A DNA stretch of 21,056 nucleotides. Origin: JBAYJS01 sp041664985. Its GTDB lineage: Bacteria; Patescibacteriota; Patescibacteriia; Buchananbacterales; UBA6539. The translations under genes were made by a program, and so were the position numbers. The stretch covers positions 1-21,056 of the forward strand of contig JBAYJS010000020.1 of assembly GCA_041664985.1 (NCBI GenBank), read 5' to 3'. Positions within the stretch are counted from its first letter, which is position 1. Each line of letters opens with the position of its first letter. The notes under the pieces were generated by a model. It was not told where the DNA came from. It did not search any database and saw only the letters and a program-made list of their open reading frames with translations. Below, one piece after another: positions 1 to 7,670 of this stretch.

Positions 1-481
1 TGGTGATCAGACCGAAGCGGCGGCGGCAGCGGTTCAATCGACTTTGGCTTCCAGAGGAGGTCCTAGCGGCAGTGGTGGAACCGGTGGTAGCGGTTATGTT
101 TGGAATTCAAGCGAACTTAACCAATGGGCTACAGATGTTCAACCAGGAGTTACTGAAGTCAGAGGGTTACCTGGGGTTAATTCAGTTTTTACTCGATCCG
201 ATCATCATCCGTCAGGCCCAAGAGCCGCTGATGCCGGGCTGGCCGGTTTACCAGCCGGTGCAAATGTGAATGATTATCCCGAGGTATTGGCTCAAGGCAA
301 TACTGACGCAGAGTATTTAATGAATAATGCCGAGAGGTTAGGTATAGACTATGTAATTTGGAACAAGAGAATATGGGTTGCTGGCAAAGATCCAGTGGCG
401 CCAGCCAGTCAATGGCGGGAAATGAAAGACAGGGGCAGTAATACCTCAAATCATCGAGATCACATTCATATCAGTTGGTAG
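1..481 (+). CDS. Secreted protein with C-terminal ARB_07466-like (LAS-type peptidase-like) domain, 5' truncated
   Basis: The frame is open from base 2 to a TAG at 479-481, giving 159 visible residues; the true start lies left of the window. A TTG at 44 is in frame but is probably internal. Visible order: an Ala-rich stretch, a flexible linker (GSGGTGGSG), then a globular C-terminus. That domain carries a DHHPSG motif, followed by RAADAG, LGIDYVIWNKRIW, and a terminal NHRDHIHISW. This pattern of spaced His/Asp with a final H-x-D-H-x-H matches my knowledge of the ARB_07466-like C-terminal domain, which resembles zinc-binding LAS/M15 peptidases acting on the cell wall. The next gene begins at the base after the stop and has the same Gly-rich linker, so the two are probably paralogous in layout and co-transcribed. 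Whether the missing N-terminus also holds pilin-like helices is inference. Enzymatic activity is not shown. Confidence 0.8.
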   Translation, partial: GDQTEAAAAAVQSTLASRGGPSGSGGTGGSGYVWNSSELNQWATDVQPGVTEVRGLPGVNSVFTRSDHHPSGPRAADAGLAGLPAGANVNDYPEVLAQGNTDAEYLMNNAERLGIDYVIWNKRIWVAGKDPVAPASQWREMKDRGSNTSNHRDHIHISW

Positions 482-1687
482 ATGTTAGTAATTTTTATGC
501 TAAAGATAAAAAAAATAATTTTATCATCAATTGTTTTTTTCAGTGTATTTTCTTTTTCTTTTGTTTTACCGATGGAGTGTTTTGGAATTTACACTGATTT
601 TTTCGGCATCTCTCAAACAAAAGCCCAGGGCGCCGGAGTTGGGATCGAAACCGGCCATTCCGGAGTAACCGGAGCATCAATGACGGCAGAAGAAAAAGCA
701 ACGCCACCGGCTGAAAGAACTACGGGCGTACTCAGTCCGGTTGATCCAAACGATTATAAACCGCAGTTAAGTATCACTATTGGTCAAACCAAAATTGCTT
801 TTAATGAAGTCAACTGTGAAGGTGGTAAATGTTCTATTCCCTGGATCAGTCAATATATTTCCGCCCTTTACGCTTATGGCGTAGGTGCTGCCGCCATTTT
901 AGCCATGGTAATGATTATGGTTGGTGGCTTTATTTGGTTGCTCTCTGCCGGTAGTCCGGATAAAGTCGGTAAAGCCAAAGAATTTATTACTTCAGCTTTA
1001 ACCGGGTTACTTTTGGCTTTATTTTCTTTTTTAATTTTAAATACGGTTAATCCCAAGTTGACCAGTTTGGATACGTTGCAAGTTAATGATATTAGATATA
1101 TTGCACCAGATGCACTATCATCGCCGAGCTGGACAGTTCAAGGTGGTGGAGGTACCGGTGGCAGCGGTGGAGCCGCCTGTACTGGTAATTCAACGGTTGG
1201 GGCTTATGATTTTTCCCGTTATGCCGAGGCCGGTTGCGCTCATGTTCAAGCGGTAAATGGTTACTATCAACAAATGGCCGGTAAAATAAATAACGCCAAT
1301 GATGCTCAAAAATTTATTAAACAATTTGCACCTAATTCGCCGATTACCGGTGAAATGGTGATGACAGCCGCTAATCAATTTGGCGCCGACAAACAAATTG
1401 ATCCGGCGGTAATTATTGCCGAGATGATTCAGGATAGTTCTTTGGGGTCTAATGGCTCAACTGATTGGGCAGTTAGGACGAATAATCCGGGTAATATTGG
1501 CAATTGGGGTACACTTAATCAAGGCACCGGCGCTCCGGCAGTTACAATTACTCGCAATGAAGATGAACATTATAGTCAAACCACTCAAGGCAAGCCGGTA
1601 ACCTACAGCAGTCGGACTTATGACAGCTGGCAAGATGGGGTAAGCGGGATCGGCCTTTGGCTTAATAAGCATCCGGCAAAAAAGTAA
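482..1687 (+). CDS. T4SS-pilin-like membrane protein fused to a lysozyme-like (glucosaminidase-type) domain
   Basis: 401 residues. The ATG directly abuts the preceding TAG; an in-frame ATG at 497 (MLKIKK) is an equally possible start, and neither has a clear SD. Residues 8-30 form a signal peptide. Helices at about 132-156 and 172-190, joined by a short GSPDKVGKAK loop, match the VirB2/TrbC-like T4SS pilin pattern common in CPR genomes. A linker (GGGGTGGSGG, 221-230) leads to a C-terminal domain at about 285-401 with IDPAVIIAEMIQDSS, RTNNPGNIGNWG and YDSWQDGVSG motifs. These resemble lysozyme-like or glucosaminidase domains that cut peptidoglycan glycan strands. The position usually holding the catalytic Glu reads Asp (QDSS, D318), so activity may be altered. 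The pairing with the upstream wall-hydrolase-like gene suggests a machine that opens the envelope, for example for pilus assembly; that role is inferred. Confidence 0.8.
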   Translation: MLVIFMLKIKKIILSSIVFFSVFSFSFVLPMECFGIYTDFFGISQTKAQGAGVGIETGHSGVTGASMTAEEKATPPAERTTGVLSPVDPNDYKPQLSITIGQTKIAFNEVNCEGGKCSIPWISQYISALYAYGVGAAAILAMVMIMVGGFIWLLSAGSPDKVGKAKEFITSALTGLLLALFSFLILNTVNPKLTSLDTLQVNDIRYIAPDALSSPSWTVQGGGGTGGSGGAACTGNSTVGAYDFSRYAEAGCAHVQAVNGYYQQMAGKINNANDAQKFIKQFAPNSPITGEMVMTAANQFGADKQIDPAVIIAEMIQDSSLGSNGSTDWAVRTNNPGNIGNWGTLNQGTGAPAVTITRNEDEHYSQTTQGKPVTYSSRTYDSWQDGVSGIGLWLNKHPAKK

Positions 1688-1695
1688 ATCAATAT

Positions 1696-1724
1696 TTGAC
1701 ATACTCGCAAAACAGGTGTAAAAT
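1696..1724 (+). promoter_or_regulatory. Sigma70-type promoter of uvrA
   Basis: Consensus -35 TTGACA (1696-1701), exactly 17 bp, then TAAAAT (1719-1724). The predicted start is near 1731, leaving an untranslated leader of about 30 nt that ends in a T-rich run with no SD before the ATG at 1761. The -10 box lies within the left arm and junction of an inverted repeat. Confidence 0.8.
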
Positions 1725-1755
1725 GTATCCTTAGTTTAGTCATTACACCTGTTTT
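1709..1755 (+). terminator. 13-bp inverted repeat overlapping the uvrA promoter: terminator of the upstream operon and/or operator
   Basis: AAAACAGGTGTAA (1709-1721) is the exact reverse complement of TTACACCTGTTTT (1743-1755), with a 21-nt spacer. The right arm runs into a T-rich stretch (TTTTATTTT), as an intrinsic terminator would. RNA reading through from the pilin gene would contain both arms and could fold. RNA started at the uvrA promoter (about 1731) contains only the right arm. The repeat also encloses the -10 box and start site, so it could be a repressor site. The sequence does not decide between these roles. Confidence 0.5.
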
Positions 1756-1760
1756 ATTTT

Positions 1761-4598
1761 ATGTTTAAAAACATTGTTATCAAAGGTGCTAGAGTTCATA
1801 ACCTTAAAGGAATTGATATTGAAATTCCTCGAGATAAATTGGTAGTCTTTACGGGAATCTCCGGGTCAGGTAAATCGTCTTTGGCTTTTGATACAATTTA
1901 TGCCGAGGGTCAGCGCCGGTATGTTGAGTCTCTTTCGACCTATGCCCGGCAGTTTTTAGGCATGATGGATAAGCCCGATGTTGATTCAATTGAAGGTTTG
2001 TCGCCGGCCATTTCCATTGACCAGCGATCGACTTCAAGCAATCCTCGTTCAACCGTTGGGACGGTAACGGAAATTTATGATTATTTGCGTTTACTTTTTT
2101 CGCGCGTCGGTATTGTCCATTGTCCGGTTTGCGGCAAAGAATTATTGAAACAAAATTCCTCACAAATTATCAGTCAAATTTTAAGTTTAGTTAAAGATAA
2201 AAAAGAAATATTAATTTTTTCGCCAATTGGCATTGATCAAAAAGGTGAACAAGCCAGAACTTTACAGGAAATTAAAAAATCCGGTTTTAAACAGGTCAGG
2301 CTTAACGGTGAAATTAAAGATTTGCAAAGCAGTGATTTTGAAAATACCGAAGGCAAAGCCAAAAAACAAATCGAAATTTTGGTTGCCACCATTAAATATC
2401 TAGCCGACAAAAAAGAAATATTTAAAGAAGAATTGAGCCGCTCGGTTGAATTGGCTTTGGATTTGGGTAACGGCGAGCTAATTGTTAATATTGACGGCAA
2501 AGATCAATTTTTTTCCCAGCATTACACTTGCATTGAGTGTAATGTTGTTTTGGATAATTTAGAGCCAAGAAATTTTTCTTTTAATAGTCCGGCCGGCGCT
2601 TGTTCAAAATGTTTTGGTTTAGGCACTCGGTTGGAAGTTGACTCGGATTTGGTAATTCCCAATAAAAAATTGACTTTAGCTCAGGGTGCGATTAAGCCTT
2701 GGGCAAGAAATTTTTCCAACCAAAATCTTTATTGGCAGTTGCTCCAAGCAGTGGCCAAAGAAAATAACATCTCTCTAGAAACACCGGTCAAAGATTTGCC
2801 AAAAAAATCTTTGGAAATAATTTTTAACGGTACGGGCAGCAAAGAATATGACTTACCGGCCGGCAAAACTCCATTTAAGGGTGTATTGCAAACTTTGGAA
2901 GAAAAATATCAAGATACCAATTCGGATTATTTGCGTTCAGAAATTGAACAATACATGCGCGTTTCAGTTTGTCCTTATTGCCACGGCAAAAGATTAAAGC
3001 CGATTTTTTTGGCTGTCACTGTTGGCGGCTTAAACATTTCAGAAATTACCCAAAAAACCATTGAAAAAAATCTTATCTTTTTTAAAGACTTACAAAAAAA
3101 TAAAAATGGCAAAGATAACCTAAGTGCCAGAGATCATAAAATTGTTGATCAGGTGATTAAAGAAATCCTTGGCCATTTGGAATATTTGGACAATGTCGGT
3201 TTGAGTTACCTGACTTTGGATCGGCCGTCTTTTACGCTAGCCGGCGGTGAAGCCCAGCGGATTCGTTTAGCTACACAGCTTGGACTATCGTTAACCGGTA
3301 TTGTTTATATTTTAGACGAGCCGTCAATTGGTTTGCATCAGCGCGATAATCAAAAATTAATTGATACTTTAAAGCATTTACGCGATTTGGGTAATACGGT
3401 AATTGTTGTCGAGCATGACGAAATGACCATGGAAGCAGCTGATATAATCGTTGATATCGGTCCGGGCGCTGGTGAAAATGGCGGTAAAGTTGTCGCTTTT
3501 GGCACGCCGCAAGAAATTAAAAAGAATAAAAATTCTTTAACCGGCCGCTATCTTTCGGGTGATTTGAAAATTAATCCGCCCAAAACTTATCGCAAAGGCA
3601 ATGGCAAAAATTTAGAAATTATTGGCGCGACTGAATTTAATTTGAAAAATGTCGACGTTAAAATTCCTTTGGGTAAATTTATTTGTTTAACCGGAGTTTC
3701 GGGCTCAGGTAAATCCACTTTGATGCTAGAAATTCTAGTCAAAGCTTTAGCCCAGAGATTTTACCGAGCCAAAGATTTACCCGGCAAACACAAAGAAATC
3801 AAAGGTATTGAGTATATTGATAAAGTAATTGCCATTGATCAATCGCCGATTGGCAGAACACCCAGATCAAATCCAGCCACTTATACCGGTGTTTTCACTT
3901 ATATCCGCGATTTATTTACCGAAACCAAAGAAGCCAAAATCCGCGGGTACAAAGCCGGAAAATTTAGTTTCAATGCCAAAGCCGGCCGGTGCGAATCTTG
4001 CGGCGGTGAAGGTTTGGTTAGAATTGAAATGAACTTTTTACCGGATGTTTACGTGCCGTGCGAAGAGTGCCATGGTAAACGTTATAAATCAGAAGTTTTG
4101 GAAGTTCACTATCAGGGTGAAAATATTGCCAGTATTTTAGATATGTCAGTTGAGCAAGCAATGCGGTTTTTCCGGCAGCATCCGATTATCTATAATAAAT
4201 TAAAAACTTTGTATGATGTCGGTTTGGGCTATTTGAAATTAGGTCAACCGGCCACAACTTTGTCCGGTGGTGAAGCTCAAAGGGTAAAACTGGCCACTGA
4301 ACTTTCGCGCCGTTCAACCGGCAAGACTTTGTATATTCTTGATGAACCAACTACCGGGTTGCATTTTGAAGATATCAAACAATTACTTTTGGTTTTAAAT
4401 AAACTCGTTGATAAAGGCAATACGGTTTTGATTATTGAACATAATTTGGATGTGATTAAATGTGCCGATTGGATTATTGATTTGGGACCGGAAGGCGGAG
4501 AGAAAGGTGGAAAAATTGTTGGCTTTGGTACGCCGCGTGATATTTTAAAAATCAAAGACTCTTATACCGGAAAATATTTAAAGGATGTTTTGAAATAG
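1761..4598 (+). CDS. uvrA: Excinuclease ABC subunit A (UvrA)
   Basis: 945 residues, the usual full length. UvrA is the damage-sensing ATPase of nucleotide excision repair: the dimer loads UvrB at lesions, and UvrC then incises. Both ABC modules are complete. Module I has Walker A GISGSGKS (32-39), signature LAGGEAQR (493-500) and Walker B YILDEPSIGLH (516-526). Module II has Walker A GVSGSGKST (645-653), signature LSGGEAQR (834-841) and YILDEPTTGLH (858-868). Cysteine pairs typical of UvrA zinc modules occur at C257/C260 with C281/C284 and at C744/C747 with C767/C770; further pairs are CPVC (121-124) and CPYC (404-407). It has its own promoter and a strong terminator, so it is probably monocistronic. 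No SD precedes the ATG; the leader ends in a T-rich run. No LexA box is evident, though the inverted repeat across the promoter could be an operator. uvrB and uvrC are not in the window. Confidence 0.98.
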   Translation: MFKNIVIKGARVHNLKGIDIEIPRDKLVVFTGISGSGKSSLAFDTIYAEGQRRYVESLSTYARQFLGMMDKPDVDSIEGLSPAISIDQRSTSSNPRSTVGTVTEIYDYLRLLFSRVGIVHCPVCGKELLKQNSSQIISQILSLVKDKKEILIFSPIGIDQKGEQARTLQEIKKSGFKQVRLNGEIKDLQSSDFENTEGKAKKQIEILVATIKYLADKKEIFKEELSRSVELALDLGNGELIVNIDGKDQFFSQHYTCIECNVVLDNLEPRNFSFNSPAGACSKCFGLGTRLEVDSDLVIPNKKLTLAQGAIKPWARNFSNQNLYWQLLQAVAKENNISLETPVKDLPKKSLEIIFNGTGSKEYDLPAGKTPFKGVLQTLEEKYQDTNSDYLRSEIEQYMRVSVCPYCHGKRLKPIFLAVTVGGLNISEITQKTIEKNLIFFKDLQKNKNGKDNLSARDHKIVDQVIKEILGHLEYLDNVGLSYLTLDRPSFTLAGGEAQRIRLATQLGLSLTGIVYILDEPSIGLHQRDNQKLIDTLKHLRDLGNTVIVVEHDEMTMEAADIIVDIGPGAGENGGKVVAFGTPQEIKKNKNSLTGRYLSGDLKINPPKTYRKGNGKNLEIIGATEFNLKNVDVKIPLGKFICLTGVSGSGKSTLMLEILVKALAQRFYRAKDLPGKHKEIKGIEYIDKVIAIDQSPIGRTPRSNPATYTGVFTYIRDLFTETKEAKIRGYKAGKFSFNAKAGRCESCGGEGLVRIEMNFLPDVYVPCEECHGKRYKSEVLEVHYQGENIASILDMSVEQAMRFFRQHPIIYNKLKTLYDVGLGYLKLGQPATTLSGGEAQRVKLATELSRRSTGKTLYILDEPTTGLHFEDIKQLLLVLNKLVDKGNTVLIIEHNLDVIKCADWIIDLGPEGGEKGGKIVGFGTPRDILKIKDSYTGKYLKDVLK

Positions 4599-4607
4599 GA
4601 AGATATC

Positions 4608-4642
4608 AAACAGAGACGCACAATTGTGCGTCTCTGTTTTTT
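4608..4642 (+). terminator. Strong intrinsic terminator of uvrA
   Basis: A perfect 32-bp palindrome: 16-nt arms at 4608-4623 and 4624-4639 (arm AAACAGAGACGCACAA) meeting at AATT, followed by a T run (4637-4642). It starts nine bases after the uvrA stop. On the minus strand only three T follow the stem, so it is weaker for the convergent DUF2207 gene, although the stem could still block read-through. Confidence 0.9.
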
Positions 4643-4667
4643 ATTATATTTTTTTGAGATTTTATTT

Positions 4668-6404
4668 TTACCAACCGCCTCCTCCGCCGCCGCCTCCTCC
4701 GCCGCCCGCACCGCCACCAAAACCAGAGCTTGAGCCGGGTGCGGTGGCAGCTGAACTAATGGCACCACTGAATGAATTACCAAGTGAGCTGGTAAAACCG
4801 CCGATATTACCCGGGTGAAAGCCGCTGCCAATATACCAAATTGGTACATAAGGTGTGCCAGCTTGCTGGAGTTTTTCAAACACCTTGCTAAATTGTTCGG
4901 CCCATTTATTTTCCACGCCCAAAGCCAAAGCATAGGGTAGGTATTTTTCAAATAATTCCGGTGTTTTTTCTGGCGGGTTATGAAAATTCATCCGATCTTT
5001 TTCGGTAACTGACAAAAACCATTTGAAACCTTCGATTTGGTCTAAAATTTTTCGGCCTTCTTTGGTTGGCGCTTTTAGCAGCCAAAGAAATAAAAAATTA
5101 ATTATTGTTAACAAAACAATAATTGGAATAGCTAAGGTAGGGAATGGTCCATTGGCGTTTAAAGAAAAGATTGATATGGTAGTGGCAAACGACCAAGCAA
5201 TTCCAATTAAAAAGTATTTAAGATTAAGCTTAAAAAATTTATTTTCAATTTTAGCTTTAAGGCTTTCGGTCAAAACTTTTTTGGCTGCCTGAAATTTTTC
5301 ATAATTTTTATTTTTTAATTCAATCTCTCCTTTTGACAAAGAGAACAAAGCCTCAAGGATACCTTGCTCTTGCTGAGTAATATTTTTATTATCTTTTTTA
5401 GTTTTGACTAATAAATATTTTTTACCAAGTATTGCCTTTTCTTCTTTAATCAAAACCAATCCTTTGATTGCCATTTCAATTATAGTGGCCACAAAGGCTT
5501 TATTGTCAAATTTCATTTTTTGTAAAAATCTCATTTCGGCTGGGCTAAATCCGATTGGCGGTTCATATTCGGGAATAATGGTGCCTTTTTTGGGATCACG
5601 GCCGACTTTTAGCCAGATTTTTAAGTAAAAAATAATTAAAGCCATCAAACCAATCAAACCAACTATTAAATAAGAATTATCTTTTAATAAATAAATAATT
5701 TTTTGGCTTTGAGTCGGAAAAGTCACAAAACCTTTGGGAAAGCCAACTACAATGGTTAAGCCTTCGTTGGCATTTAAAGTTTGGGTGGTGGTAAAAGTCG
5801 GCTGATTGTTTTTTATTTCAAAAGTAAAATCTTTGGCTTGGCTGCCCTGTGACCCGGTGTAACCGTCAAGTTTGATTTTTTCTTCGGTTATACCGGCTGG
5901 CAAAATTACGGTGGCGGTGGCTTTTTTAATCGGAAAAATCCAACCGTTGCCGGTGACATTCCAATAAAGTTCGTCATGATCAGCAAAATAACCAAGTTGC
6001 CGATTGGTTTTATAAACTATTTCATAGGTATAAGTTCCGGGCGATAAAAGCGTATCGGCATTGCCTAAATAGATTCGAAGGCCATTGTCTAATGATTCGG
6101 TGTGATAATCTTCGTTTTGGTTATCTTTTTTGACTGAAATTAAATCAAATCCGACTTTGGAAATTAATAAGCCCTTTTGGTAACTGGTTGGAAAATCTCG
6201 GTAAATGCCGTGTTTAATTTCCTGACCTAAAGCATCAACGACAATTGTTTCTTTGACCAAAAGTGAAGAGTCGGGATTAACTATTATTTGGCTGTCAAAG
6301 CTGGTAATTTTTTCCTGATTAAAATCCTGGGCTGAAGTTAAACTGGGCAATAAAAATAAACCGGCCAAAGCGATTGCCAAAACTAATCCTTTATTTTTTG
6401 TCAT
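4668..6404 (-). CDS. DUF2207 domain-containing membrane protein with poly-glycine C-terminus
   Basis: 578 residues, ATG at 6404-6402, stop TAA. Residues 1-25 are a signal peptide ending in TSAQ. Residues about 27-235 form the extracytoplasmic part of the DUF2207 family, with DSQIIVNPDSSLLV near the start and GIYRDFP at 66-72. A transmembrane helix (244-264) leads to a cytoplasmic stretch with the family hallmark GRDPKKGTIIPEYEPP (268-283). Two more helices lie at about 396-416 and 422-443, then a soluble segment and a Ser/Gly tail ending in eleven Gly and a Trp. Gly-rich ends are common in this family, and several GGN codons are used, so this is not a simple sequencing artefact. Function of DUF2207 proteins is unknown; an envelope role is inferred from topology. 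No SD; likely start near 6426 from the extended -10. Faces uvrA convergently across its terminator. Confidence 0.92.
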   Translation of the reverse strand: MTKNKGLVLAIALAGLFLLPSLTSAQDFNQEKITSFDSQIIVNPDSSLLVKETIVVDALGQEIKHGIYRDFPTSYQKGLLISKVGFDLISVKKDNQNEDYHTESLDNGLRIYLGNADTLLSPGTYTYEIVYKTNRQLGYFADHDELYWNVTGNGWIFPIKKATATVILPAGITEEKIKLDGYTGSQGSQAKDFTFEIKNNQPTFTTTQTLNANEGLTIVVGFPKGFVTFPTQSQKIIYLLKDNSYLIVGLIGLMALIIFYLKIWLKVGRDPKKGTIIPEYEPPIGFSPAEMRFLQKMKFDNKAFVATIIEMAIKGLVLIKEEKAILGKKYLLVKTKKDNKNITQQEQGILEALFSLSKGEIELKNKNYEKFQAAKKVLTESLKAKIENKFFKLNLKYFLIGIAWSFATTISIFSLNANGPFPTLAIPIIVLLTIINFLFLWLLKAPTKEGRKILDQIEGFKWFLSVTEKDRMNFHNPPEKTPELFEKYLPYALALGVENKWAEQFSKVFEKLQQAGTPYVPIWYIGSGFHPGNIGGFTSSLGNSFSGAISSAATAPGSSSGFGGGAGGGGGGGGGGGW

Positions 6405-6432
6405 AATTTTGAAATTATTTTTTTACCCTTTA

Positions 6433-6441
6433 ATTCTAGCA
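6433..6441 (-). promoter_or_regulatory. Extended -10 promoter of the DUF2207 gene
   Basis: On the minus strand TGCTAGAAT reads at 6441-6433, an extended -10 (TGnTAnnnT). The upstream -35 is poor (TTGTTT at 15-bp spacing). The predicted start is about 22 nt before the ATG. Confidence 0.55.
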
Positions 6442-6498
6442 AAAATACCCGTTAAACAAAATAGTCATAAGTAAAATTTGAAATTTCTATCAAGGATT

Positions 6499-6528
6499 AA
6501 AAAAAGCCGCTTGCCCGAAGGTGCGGCT
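6499..6528 (-). terminator. Intrinsic terminator of the metallophosphoesterase gene (UUCG loop)
   Basis: On the minus strand AGCCGC (6528-6523) pairs with GCGGCT (6510-6505), around an inner CC-TTCG-GG tetraloop with a few unpaired bases, then seven T (6505-6499). The stem begins inside the TAG stop codon, so the terminator is fused to the gene end. Confidence 0.85.
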
Positions 6529-7531
6529 AGATGATTGGTCCAAGCTCAACTGATCTTGGTTTTCGCTTGGAAAGGTAATGAACAAAAAGCCTCACATGGC
6601 CGGTGGTAGAATCGATTTCCATTTCAATGCAACCGGCACCAAGGTGCCAAAAGCCAAAGACAACGCCCCAGATGGAGGGAACGATTTGGACACGGTAGCG
6701 GCCGGTCACTCGCTTTAGCCCGCGATTGATGAAATAATAGATCAGGTTAGCCAGCCAGCGGCCGTGGAAATGGCCACACAAAGTAACCAGGATACGATCA
6801 CGGTAAGGCTCCAGCACTTTTTGCAGCTTGGGTGACATCAAAGCGCCACAGTCATGAACGGCCAAGATGAATTTGCCGTTGGTTGACTTCAGAGTTTTTG
6901 CCAAAAAGGCCAGCTCTTTTTTTTGTTCCTTTTGGTGCCAAACCAGCTGGGTTTTTTTGAAAAGATGGTGCCATCTTTTTCTGACCATGAACGGCTCATA
7001 ATACAACCAAACCAGAGTCAAGCCTGGAGCAAGAGTTCTGGCGCCAAACAACTGGCCAAAAATTTGGTGGTAAGTTTTTAGGCTTTCTTGGCTGATTCCG
7101 ATTTGGCCTAAAGCGCCGGAAGCTAGGATATAGCCAGGCTCATGCCCGCCAGGTACTTTGATTGGTCGACGCTGAAAAAAGCGGACCAGGATTTGCAGAA
7201 TCTTTCGACCCTCTTTGGCGTTTGTTTTAGTCACTAAACCTTGGTCTTGGTGGCCATTGACGTCATCACCCAACAAAACCACCTCATCAAATTCGGTTTC
7301 GTTGAGTTTGGCAATTTGGCCAAGGGCTTGGTGAACGTAGGTCCGTTTTTTTTGGTCCCAGTATGTGGTCCACCTTTCCGCTATATCGGTATTGAACCAA
7401 AAGTAACGGCACCAGTCTGCTAGCCATTTGACGCCGGCTAAAAACCAGCGAACGTCGTCTATATGCACCCGGCTTGTCGGGTGGATATAATGGATATCAG
7501 ACAGAAACAAGATTTTAATCAAGTTTCTCAT
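6527..7531 (-). CDS. Calcineurin-like metallophosphoesterase family protein with atypical GGHE motif
   Basis: 334 residues. The start ATG (7531) has a strong SD 8 nt upstream. Metallophosphoesterase motifs appear in order: SDIH (D12, H14), GDD (88-90), GGHE (128-131), H226 in AVHDCG, and CGHFHG (252-257). The family hydrolyses phosphoester bonds using two metals held by these residues. The third motif is normally GNH(D/E); here the metal-bridging Asn is Gly129, which may alter metal binding or activity. No signal peptide; hydrophobic patches near 261-270 and 284-300 could contact a membrane. Substrate unknown. Lines I counted by hand are about 43-62% G+C, against 33-35% in two sampled lines of leuS. 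With its SD, own promoter and UUCG terminator, it looks like a recently acquired self-contained unit. Family assignment is good, function open. Confidence 0.85.
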   Translation of the reverse strand: MRNLIKILFLSDIHYIHPTSRVHIDDVRWFLAGVKWLADWCRYFWFNTDIAERWTTYWDQKKRTYVHQALGQIAKLNETEFDEVVLLGDDVNGHQDQGLVTKTNAKEGRKILQILVRFFQRRPIKVPGGHEPGYILASGALGQIGISQESLKTYHQIFGQLFGARTLAPGLTLVWLYYEPFMVRKRWHHLFKKTQLVWHQKEQKKELAFLAKTLKSTNGKFILAVHDCGALMSPKLQKVLEPYRDRILVTLCGHFHGRWLANLIYYFINRGLKRVTGRYRVQIVPSIWGVVFGFWHLGAGCIEMEIDSTTGHVRLFVHYLSKRKPRSVELGPII

Positions 7532-7540
7532 CTTACCATC

Positions 7541-7548
7541 TCCTTTCC
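7541..7548 (-). promoter_or_regulatory. Strong Shine-Dalgarno site of the metallophosphoesterase gene
   Basis: AAAGGAGA on the minus strand, with 8 nt between AGGAG and the ATG at 7531. It fixes this start and stands out, since uvrA, leuS, DUF2207 and the 13295 gene have no visible SD. Confidence 0.85.
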
Positions 7549-7591
7549 CGATTTGGGGTGTTTGGTTTGGAACAACTATTTGAGCGACTTT

Positions 7592-7600
7592 AGTTTAGCA
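7592..7600 (-). promoter_or_regulatory. Possible extended -10 promoter of the metallophosphoesterase gene
   Basis: TGCTAAACT on the minus strand (7600-7592) fits an extended -10. The hexamer 17 bp upstream (TTTTCT) is a poor -35. The predicted start is near 7585, giving a leader of about 54 nt. It diverges from the leuS promoter 30 bp away. Confidence 0.4.
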
Positions 7601-7631
7601 TGAAATCGTTTTTTAGAAAATTATTTTTAGC

Positions 7632-7660
7632 TTGAAAAAATAAGGTTTTTATGTTAATAT
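7632..7660 (+). promoter_or_regulatory. leuS promoter giving a near-leaderless mRNA
   Basis: TTGAAA (7632-7637), 17 bp, TAATAT (7655-7660), with an upstream TG making TGTTAATAT. The expected start is about 7667, only some four bases before the ATG at 7671, so leuS is probably translated from a leaderless or nearly leaderless message. Confidence 0.78.
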
Positions 7661-7670
7661 AAAAAATATT

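Noticed and set aside
44..46. TTG as the start of the first gene
   Set aside because: The frame is open to the left edge and the TTG sits just before a linker, with no SD, so it is more likely internal to a longer gene.
4668..4733. Poly-glycine tail of the DUF2207 protein as a sequencing artefact or slippage tract
   Set aside because: The tract uses several glycine codons and ends in Trp-stop, and Gly-rich ends are a usual feature of this family.
4624..4951. Pro-rich plus-strand frame and an alternative minus-strand frame over the DUF2207 tail
   Set aside because: They are shadows of the Gly codons of the DUF2207 C-terminus; the signal peptide, helices and family motifs all lie in the 4668-6404 frame.
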